Both the position numbers and the translations under genes were made by a program. The notes beneath the pieces are model-generated. The model was given only the letters and a program-made list of their open reading frames with translations, was not told the origin of the DNA and made no database searches. DNA of 6,999 nucleotides from the NCBI GenBank assembly GCA_030631625.1, contig DAOVKT010000139.1:1-6999 (forward strand). The letters run 5' to 3'. Shown one piece after another: positions 1 through 5,717 of this stretch; position 1 is the stretch's first letter; each line of letters starts with the position of its first letter. Source of the stretch: JAGLTZ01 sp023135015. Its GTDB lineage: Bacteria > Blakebacterota > Blakebacteria > Blakebacterales > Blakebacteraceae.

Positions 1-1469
1 AGCCCATCTCGATCGATCTGGGCCGGGGAGGCCGGCGTGGTTTCTACCTGCCGGAGCCGGATGTGCCGCAGATCGAACCGGCGATACCTGCACATCTGAT
101 GCGCACCACCGTTCCTGCCTGGCCTGAGATGAGCGAAAGCGAGGTTGTCCGGCACTTCATACGGCTTTCAATCAAGAACCACCATGTGGACAAGAATCTC
201 TACCCACTCGGTTCCTGCACGATGAAGTATAACCCCAAGGTGTGCGAGGCAATGGCCCGGCTGCCCGGAATGGTGGACCTCCACCCGCTGCAGGATGACG
301 TTTCCGTGCAGGGTGCGCTCGCTCTGATGTGGAAATTGGAACAGCTACTGGCCGCGATCTCCGGGTTCGAGGCGGTCAGTCTGCAGCCGGCGGCCGGAGC
401 CCAAGGGGAACTGGCCGGTCTGATGATGATCAGGGCCTACCACGAGGCTAACGGGGAGGACGAACGGCGCAAACGGGTGCTGCTTCCCGACTCGGCCCAC
501 GGCACCAATCCCGCCAGCGTTACCCTGAACGGGTTTACCAGTCATGAGTTGAAGAGCAATGACGAAGGCCGGGTGGACCTCGATGAGCTCAAAGCTTTAC
601 TGGGTGACGATGTCGCCGCGATTATGATCACCAATCCGAATACCCTCGGTCTGTTCGAATCGGATATCGACAGAATCTGCGAACTGGTTCATGAAGCTGG
701 CGGGCTGGTCTATATGGATGGGGCGAACCTGAACGCGCTGCTGGGGATAATCGAGCCGGGGGCTGTCGGAATCGACGTAATGCATTTCAATCTGCACAAG
801 ACCTTTGGAACCCCGCACGGTGGTGGGGGTCCCGGAGCCGGTCCCATAGGGGTGGTCGGGCTGCTCGAGCCGTTCCTTCCCGTTCCCCGCATAATCCGTA
901 AGAATAATCCGGAGGCAGAGGGTGATTTCGTCTATGGAAGGGATTGGGACCGGCCTCAAAGCATAGGTAAGGTCCACGGCCATTACGGGAACTTCGGTGT
1001 TATGGTACGCGCATACTGCTACATCCTGGCTCTCGGCCGAGAAGGGCTGGCCGATGTAAGCCGTGCCGCGGTTATCAACGCCAACTATCTGATGCACCAG
1101 CTTTTAGAGGACTACGACCTGCCATACGCCGGACCATGTATGCATGAGTTCGTACTTTCCGGAAGCAGACAGAAGACAAAGTACGGCGTGGCCACTACAG
1201 ATATTGCAAAGAGGCTTCTCGACTTCGGGTTCTATGCACCAACCGTCTATTTCCCGCTCATCGTGCCTGAAGCGCTGATGATAGAACCGACAGAAACCGA
1301 GACGCGTGAAACGCTCGATTCATTCGCCCGGGCATTGCAGCAGATTGCCCGGGAGGCGGCTGAGGAGCCCCTGAAGGTCAGGGGCGCCCCGTACAACACA
1401 CCGGTGTGCCGTCCCGATGAGGCCCTTGCGGCCAAGTTCCCCGACCTGCGGTGGCGAAGAGAAAGCTGA
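1..1469 (+). CDS. gcvPB: Glycine dehydrogenase (decarboxylating) subunit 2, GcvPB; 5' end cut by window
   Basis: This is the PLP-binding half of the split glycine cleavage P-protein. With GcvPA it decarboxylates glycine and passes the aminomethyl group to lipoyl-GcvH in the cytoplasm. The reading frame is open to the left edge (first full codon at position 3). The 20 residues before the GTG at 63 (PISIDLGRGGRRGFYLPEPD) look like the family N-terminus, so the true start lies just upstream and the GTG at 63 is not the start. Visible motifs, numbered from that GTG, are YPLGSCTMKYNP (47-58), DSAHGTNPAS (143-152), MDGANLNA (218-225) and HFNLHKTFGTPHGGGGPG (241-258). The Lys at 798-800 should be the Schiff-base lysine. 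About 488 residues are present, so only a few are missing. The stop overlaps the next gene by 19 bases. gcvPA is expected upstream, outside the window. Confidence 0.95.
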   Translation, partial: PISIDLGRGGRRGFYLPEPDVPQIEPAIPAHLMRTTVPAWPEMSESEVVRHFIRLSIKNHHVDKNLYPLGSCTMKYNPKVCEAMARLPGMVDLHPLQDDVSVQGALALMWKLEQLLAAISGFEAVSLQPAAGAQGELAGLMMIRAYHEANGEDERRKRVLLPDSAHGTNPASVTLNGFTSHELKSNDEGRVDLDELKALLGDDVAAIMITNPNTLGLFESDIDRICELVHEAGGLVYMDGANLNALLGIIEPGAVGIDVMHFNLHKTFGTPHGGGGPGAGPIGVVGLLEPFLPVPRIIRKNNPEAEGDFVYGRDWDRPQSIGKVHGHYGNFGVMVRAYCYILALGREGLADVSRAAVINANYLMHQLLEDYDLPYAGPCMHEFVLSGSRQKTKYGVATTDIAKRLLDFGFYAPTVYFPLIVPEALMIEPTETETRETLDSFARALQQIAREAAEEPLKVRGAPYNTPVCRPDEALAAKFPDLRWRRES

Positions 1470-3241
1470 ACCTGGGTTACCAGTCTCCCCTTGTTCTGAT
1501 CCTTCTGATCGGAGCTTTGGGTTGCGCCAAGGAGGGAATCCCCCCCGGCGGACCCGTGGACGAAGTGGCTCCGCAAGTAGTGAGCATGTTTCCAGAGCCC
1601 GGTTCGACCAATGTGGACCGTGGGCAGCCGATTGTATTTCGCTTCTCCGAACCGATGGAACATCGCTCCACCGAACGCTCACTCTTCTTCACTCCCGATA
1701 TCGGATCCACGCTTCGGGAAGAGTGGAAGGGCAGGGAGCTTCACCTCATTCCCCTCCTGCCCTACCGTGAGAACACCACCATAGTGGTCACAATCGGGGC
1801 GGATGCGGCCGACCTGCGGCGCAACAGACTCGGTCGCAGTATCACACTGGCGTTCTCTACCGGGTCCGTGCTGGATGTCTCATCTGTGGGGGGTTCGGTC
1901 GTGGAGGACGGCAGATTCGTTCCTGGCGCCTGGGTATGGATATATCCGGTCGGGGAGGGGCCAGGGCAGGAAGCAGGCGCCGATCCTACCCTGCTGTCGG
2001 CGCCTGAACCCTCTTTTCCCCTATATATAACCCAGGCCGACAATACCGGCCGGTTCGAGCAGACCCATATGTCCCAGGGTATCTATCGGGTCTTCGCTTT
2101 CCGCGACGCCGACGGAAACCGCAGGTTTGACCTGGACAACGATCAGCTGGCCGTCCCGCCCGCAGATATCCGTTGCGAGAAGGAGGATTACCCCTCGAGC
2201 GGGATGGTGCTCAACGTTGCACTGCGGGATACTACCGGCCCCACAATCCGGTTTGCCTCAGCGCCGAACAGCGACTATATACATATCAGGTTCAGCGAAC
2301 CTCCCGCTGCTGGAAGCATACCGCGGATCGCGTTGGAACCTTATACGGCCGAGGAAGGAATCGATAGTTTTGCCGGGACAGTACGCGTCGTTCGCAGCTA
2401 TCTGCCGCTGAACGCTCCCACCACACTGGTGGTTCAGGTCGAAGGGCTCGAGCCGGGCACCCGTTACAGGGCACGCCTGTTGGAGGCCCGTGACGCCCTG
2501 GGCAACCCGGGCCGTCATGCATCCCGTCCTATCACATTCTCAATTCCTGCCCAGGCCGATACGACCCGTCCGCTCGTTACGGAAGTAACCCCAGCCGACT
2601 CGAGCCTCAGCCTGAACCGGGACACCAGACTGCGGCTGACATTCTCGACCGAAATAGATACCAGCGGGCTTCAGCAGTGGGTGCTGGTAGGCCCTGATAC
2701 AATCGGGCTGGAATCGTTTTGGCTCGATCCCCGTATTGTTGAGCTGGTCCCCCGGGATGATGTTGTCCCGGATGCTTTCTATCAGCTTTCTATTGAGGCG
2801 CAGAGTCTGCGGTCGTGGACCGGGTTGAGCGGTCCCGCAGATGATTACACACCGGTCTGGCGCGGTATCAGGCCTGCCGGTAGAGGAACGCTCCGCTTCA
2901 GAGTCGATGGAAAGCCTCTGCCGGCCCCCGGGAGATACCGTGTTATCATCGAAGGGGTGGGAAGCGGGACGGCTCCGAGAACCGAGATCGAACTCACAGA
3001 CCCCTCCGAGCTGACCACCCCGGAGCTCCCCGTTGGTCCGTACTGGGTCTGGGGGTTCGCGGACGCCGATGGAGACGGAGTGCTGAATGTGGGCCGCATC
3101 CGCCCTTACATGCCGGCCGAAGCAGTAGGAGTGATATCCGATACGCTGTATGTTATCAATACCTTTGAGAGTGTTTACGATATTCCGTTAATCTTGGGAA
3201 CGATCGACCCTGACAGTGAGGGGGCAGGAGATCTGCGATGA
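1451..3241 (+). CDS. Ig-like (SbsA/Big_5-type) domain lipoprotein of unknown role
   Basis: The protein has 596 residues and starts at GTG 1451, inside the end of gcvPB. No good Shine-Dalgarno is visible, so translation may be coupled. The start is favoured because it gives a signal peptide: basic MAKRK, a hydrophobic core (13-23) and lipobox ALGC with Cys25 as the lipidated residue, implying export and membrane anchoring. The first Ig-like domain (about 38-138) has the Big_5 pattern: APQVVSMFPEPGSTNV, then IVFRFSEPM, ending ITLAFSTGS. A beta-rich segment (146-258) resembles carboxypeptidase-like or SpaA-like repeats and contains FRDADGNRRFD (217-227). A second, degenerate Ig-like domain lies at about 262-366 and a third at about 371-470 (RPLVTEVTPADSS, LRLTFSTEID). 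The C-terminal domain (478-583) again has a Dx[DN]xDG-like loop, ADADGDG (537-543). Such lipoproteins are common in FCB-type bacteria but the function is not known. Its placement between gcvPB and dapF gives no clear functional clue. Confidence 0.85.
   Translation: MAKRKLNLGYQSPLVLILLIGALGCAKEGIPPGGPVDEVAPQVVSMFPEPGSTNVDRGQPIVFRFSEPMEHRSTERSLFFTPDIGSTLREEWKGRELHLIPLLPYRENTTIVVTIGADAADLRRNRLGRSITLAFSTGSVLDVSSVGGSVVEDGRFVPGAWVWIYPVGEGPGQEAGADPTLLSAPEPSFPLYITQADNTGRFEQTHMSQGIYRVFAFRDADGNRRFDLDNDQLAVPPADIRCEKEDYPSSGMVLNVALRDTTGPTIRFASAPNSDYIHIRFSEPPAAGSIPRIALEPYTAEEGIDSFAGTVRVVRSYLPLNAPTTLVVQVEGLEPGTRYRARLLEARDALGNPGRHASRPITFSIPAQADTTRPLVTEVTPADSSLSLNRDTRLRLTFSTEIDTSGLQQWVLVGPDTIGLESFWLDPRIVELVPRDDVVPDAFYQLSIEAQSLRSWTGLSGPADDYTPVWRGIRPAGRGTLRFRVDGKPLPAPGRYRVIIEGVGSGTAPRTEIELTDPSELTTPELPVGPYWVWGFADADGDGVLNVGRIRPYMPAEAVGVISDTLYVINTFESVYDIPLILGTIDPDSEGAGDLR
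3226..3230 (+). promoter_or_regulatory. Ribosome binding site of dapF
   Basis: AGGAG lies 7 bases before the ATG at 3238. It decides for this start over the second in-frame ATG at 3244, which would be 13 bases away. The site is inside the end of the lipoprotein gene. Confidence 0.8.
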
Positions 3242-4116
3242 GCATGCCGTTTTTAAAGATGACCGGTGCAGGCAATGACTTTCTGGTCTTCGACGACCGG
3301 AAGGGTGATTGCGAAGGATCATCCCCCGAACGGTGGGTGAGTCTGTGCGCACGCCGTACCGGTGTGGGAGCAGACGGGATTCTCATCCTCCATGACTCGG
3401 AGCTCTTCGATTTCCGTATGGTGTTCTTAAATGCTGATGGCGCCGAGTCGCAGATGTGCGGCAACGGCGCGCGCTGTATCGCATGGGCGGCGGCGGTCGA
3501 AAAGGGCCTTGGTCATGGATTGACGGTCGACTCCCCCAAACCGGAGGGCTGGAAGCTCCCGGAGGGGATCGGCAGCAGGCAGATATGGTCGATTACTTTC
3601 GAAGCCGCCGACGGCCGACACGATGCTCTGGGATGGGAGCGCCGGGCCATGGTGACACTCGGTTCCTCATCCGAACCTAGAGATCTGACCCTCGAGACCA
3701 GCGAAGGCGCTGTGTCCGGCGCTCTACTGAATGTAGGAGTACCTCATTTCGTCAGCCTCACTGATGACCCTGAGACCGTTCCCCTGGACAGCATAGGTCT
3801 CTGGCTACGCTCTCACGAGAGGCTCGGACCGGAAGGGGCTAATGTGAGCTTCGCGGCAAGAGAGCCCGATGAGGAAGGATGCTACGCGATCCGTACCTTC
3901 GAACGTGGTGTGGAGGGTGAAACCCTAAGCTGTGGGACGGGGGCCGCCGCTGCAGCGGCGGTTCTTGCACGTGAAGGGGCCTCGCCGCCTGTACAGATAC
4001 GGGCCAGGGGAGGGATCCTCAGAGTCTATTTCATACCCGGCGAGCAGGGCATCGAGGATATCTGGCTCGAGGGCCCCGTCAGGGTTATATACCGGGGCGT
4101 GCTTGCCGATATTTGA
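3238..4116 (+). CDS. dapF: Diaminopimelate epimerase
   Basis: DapF interconverts LL- and meso-diaminopimelate, without a cofactor, in the cytoplasm. The product feeds lysine synthesis and peptidoglycan cross-linking. The protein has 292 residues, slightly longer than the usual 270-280. Family motifs are in order: KMTGAGNDFLVFD (7-19), NADGAESQMCGNGARCIAWA (65-84) with catalytic Cys74, NVGVPHFV (165-172), GANVSF (200-205), and TFERGVEGETLSCGTGAAAA (220-239) with the second catalytic Cys232. Both catalytic cysteines are present, so it should be active. Residues of about 91-116, including SPKPEGWKLPEG, are extra relative to a typical DapF. The following segment before GVPHFV seems shorter than usual. 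The ATGA overlap with the lipoprotein gene, plus the AGGAG site, indicates co-transcription and coupled translation. No other lysine-pathway gene is certain in this window. Confidence 0.97.
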   Translation: MSMPFLKMTGAGNDFLVFDDRKGDCEGSSPERWVSLCARRTGVGADGILILHDSELFDFRMVFLNADGAESQMCGNGARCIAWAAAVEKGLGHGLTVDSPKPEGWKLPEGIGSRQIWSITFEAADGRHDALGWERRAMVTLGSSSEPRDLTLETSEGAVSGALLNVGVPHFVSLTDDPETVPLDSIGLWLRSHERLGPEGANVSFAAREPDEEGCYAIRTFERGVEGETLSCGTGAAAAAAVLAREGASPPVQIRARGGILRVYFIPGEQGIEDIWLEGPVRVIYRGVLADI

Positions 4117-4163
4117 CTAGTACACCGTTCCACAATTACGCTTGTATTCGAGCGCCGATGCAT

Positions 4164-4234
4164 TCCGGCCAGCCGCGTTGCTCGTCGTCGCGATAGACAC
4201 CGCTATCCCTCCTCCTCGTGCCTTGCTGGCCGGA
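4164..4234. repeat. Perfect 10-base inverted repeat with 51-base loop
   Basis: TCCGGCCAGC at 4164-4173 is exactly complementary to GCTGGCCGGA at 4225-4234. The loop holds a smaller dyad, GATAG at 4192-4196 and CTATC at 4203-4207. The arms are GC-rich and could fold in RNA from either strand. No T-run follows, so it is not a textbook terminator. It may be a bidirectional transcript-end structure or a remnant of a mobile repeat. The symmetry is seen directly; its function is not known. Confidence 0.6.
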
Positions 4235-4258
4235 CGCCTCGGTACTCTCGATACGTAA

Positions 4259-4270
4259 CCGTAATTACGG
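4259..4270. repeat. Perfect 12-base palindrome CCGTAATTACGG
   Basis: The 12 bases are their own reverse complement. They are AT-rich at the centre with GC ends, which is the form of a dimeric regulator site or a recombination core. The part AATTACG also occurs at 4134-4140 near the other end of the gap. Its position downstream of both genes makes a normal promoter operator unlikely. Confidence 0.45.
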
Positions 4271-4310
4271 AGCGGTGCACTGGTTTCCGTCTGGTCAATT
4301 GGCTCGGGAG

Positions 4311-5717
4311 TCACCGCCGGTAGTAGATCGCCGCTATACGTGCCAGACGCATCTTCAGCTCTGAATAGGGAGGCCACCAGGGGCGGCGGCCCCTGGCGGG
4401 GCTGCGGCTTATCCATTTGGGTCTGGCGGCTTCGTGAAGGGCGAACTGCGAGAAGATCGAGCCCCATCCCGCTTCCCCCCATCCCCCCCACGGCAGATTG
4501 GGAAGACCGAAGCTGGTGTCATTTATCCAGACCATGGCCACGCGGAGTTCGCTGGCCAAGGCTCGGGCGCGGCGGCGGTTTCTTGTCCAGATAGAGGCAC
4601 CCAGCATCTGGCAGCCACTATTGGCGAGCCGGGCGCCTTCTTCCCCACTCTGCACCGTACAGACAGACACGACAGGCGCAAAGATTTCTTTGCGGAGCAG
4701 TGCAGAGCCGGCTCTGACACCGGCGATTATCCCGGGTGGGGTTCTTTCCGGACCGGCTTCCGCCCCTGTGGGGATCGCGATATATCCGGCTCCCCCTTCA
4801 AGGGCTTCACTTATATACGAGGAGATGGGACCGCCCAGTTGAGAGAGGTCTATACCTTCGCTCCAGACCTTCTGAGTCTCGTTGACCAGACGCTGAAGGA
4901 AGGGTGTCTCGACCGCGGATTCCACGAAGACGCGGTCGGTGCCCACGCACGAATGGCCCCCGGAATAGAACCCGCTCCATGCGATTCCAGCCGCAGCCCG
5001 ACCCAGGTCGGCATCGGCCAGCACGATGGCCGAGCTCCCCCCACCCAGCTCGAGGAGGAATGGGGTGCCACGCCTCGAACAGATATCTGCCAGCTCGCGG
5101 CCGATCTCCCTGCGGCCGAAGAAGACTACTTTCGATACCTCTCCAGCCTCGGCCAGGAACCTTCCGGCCCCTGGCCCACCCTCCAGAACATTGATAATGG
5201 AAGGAGAGAGTCCTGCTTCGGCTAAAAGCTCACCGATGAGCGCTGTTATGTCCCCAACCAGCTCGGATGGTTTGAGCACGACGGTGTTGCCGGCCATCGC
5301 CAGATAAGCGGCGCTCATCATCGCCAGGGAGAAAGGGAAATTAAAAGGGGTTATCACTGCCACGGTGCCGTACGGCTCCCAGTGGATCTGGTGGCGGCTG
5401 CGGAGAAAACCTGGACGGAGGTAGAGAGAGCGCCGGGGATGGAGCCAGCCGGGGAGTTTACGCTCACAGTAGTAGCTCATCTCGAGTGCGGGGAAGACCT
5501 CCTGGGTGAGTGCTTCGAAAACCGGGCGGCCGGTCGCGGTGGCGATGCGGCTGGCCAGCTCGTCGGCACGGCGCGCCATCAGCCTCCGCAGCTGCCGGAT
5601 CCTGCGTGCCCTGTCGTGCGGATCGAGTTGGCGCCACGCAGCTGCGCCTTCGGCCAGGGATTGTAATACCCTTTCTCCTCTATCAGTGGTGAAGCTGTCA
5701 CGGCCCGGCGAATTCAA
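4311..5717 (-). CDS. NAD(P)-dependent aldehyde dehydrogenase family protein
   Basis: The protein has 468 residues and should oxidise an aldehyde to its acid with NAD(P)+; the substrate cannot be told. Motifs are in family order: TPFNFPFS (123-130) with the oxyanion-hole Asn126, VVLKPSE (146-152) with the cofactor-binding Lys149, FFGRREIG (199-206) replacing the usual FTGS-type loop, LLELGGG (221-227) with general base Glu223, SGGHSCVG (252-259) with catalytic Cys257, and KEIFAPVV (343-350) with Glu344. All core catalytic residues are intact. Oddities are Gly227 where ELGGK is usual, a stretch after GGPISS (295-300) that looks shorter by roughly a helix turn or more, and a basic C-terminal tail (434-468) with WISRSPA and PWWPPYSELK. 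The start is TTG at 5717, overlapping the decarboxylase stop as TTGA, and is supported by a strong ribosome binding site. It is therefore the second gene of a coupled pair. Confidence 0.93.
   Translation of the reverse strand: MNSPGRDSFTTDRGERVLQSLAEGAAAWRQLDPHDRARRIRQLRRLMARRADELASRIATATGRPVFEALTQEVFPALEMSYYCERKLPGWLHPRRSLYLRPGFLRSRHQIHWEPYGTVAVITPFNFPFSLAMMSAAYLAMAGNTVVLKPSELVGDITALIGELLAEAGLSPSIINVLEGGPGAGRFLAEAGEVSKVVFFGRREIGRELADICSRRGTPFLLELGGGSSAIVLADADLGRAAAGIAWSGFYSGGHSCVGTDRVFVESAVETPFLQRLVNETQKVWSEGIDLSQLGGPISSYISEALEGGAGYIAIPTGAEAGPERTPPGIIAGVRAGSALLRKEIFAPVVSVCTVQSGEEGARLANSGCQMLGASIWTRNRRRARALASELRVAMVWINDTSFGLPNLPWGGWGEAGWGSIFSQFALHEAARPKWISRSPARGRRPWWPPYSELKMRLARIAAIYYRR

Larger units (their letters stand above)
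4117..4310. other. Intergenic region between convergent genes, no gene seen
   Basis: This 194-base gap separates the stops of dapF (plus) and the aldehyde dehydrogenase (minus). No start codon with a ribosome binding site leads to a credible small protein. The plus-strand ATG at 4158 gives only 12 codons. No tRNA shape and no hairpin followed by a T-run was found on either strand, so termination of both operons must be Rho-dependent or use a non-classical structure. The region does hold two perfect dyad symmetries, listed separately. Confidence 0.7.

Noticed and set aside
63..65. GTG at 63 as the start of gcvPB
   Set aside because: The frame is open upstream to the window edge and those codons encode residues that fit the conserved family N-terminus, so the start is outside the window.
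597..1097. Minus-strand open frame of 166 codons inside gcvPB
   Set aside because: It is antisense to the conserved GcvPB core and shows no protein motif of its own.
4164..4234. Rho-independent terminator at the inverted repeat
   Set aside because: The loop is 51 bases and there is no T-run after the stem on either strand.
4117..4491. Minus-strand open frame of 124 codons that spans the whole intergenic gap and ends directly beside the dapF stop
   Set aside because: Its first half lies in another frame of the aldehyde dehydrogenase gene. Its translation is low-complexity Arg/Pro/Ser-rich with no recognisable motif, and no ribosome binding site was seen. It is most likely a chance opening in GC-rich DNA.
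4434..5225. Plus-strand open frame of 263 codons opposite the aldehyde dehydrogenase
   Set aside because: The minus-strand frame carries all catalytic aldehyde dehydrogenase motifs. The opposite frame has no domain-like pattern and is an antisense shadow.
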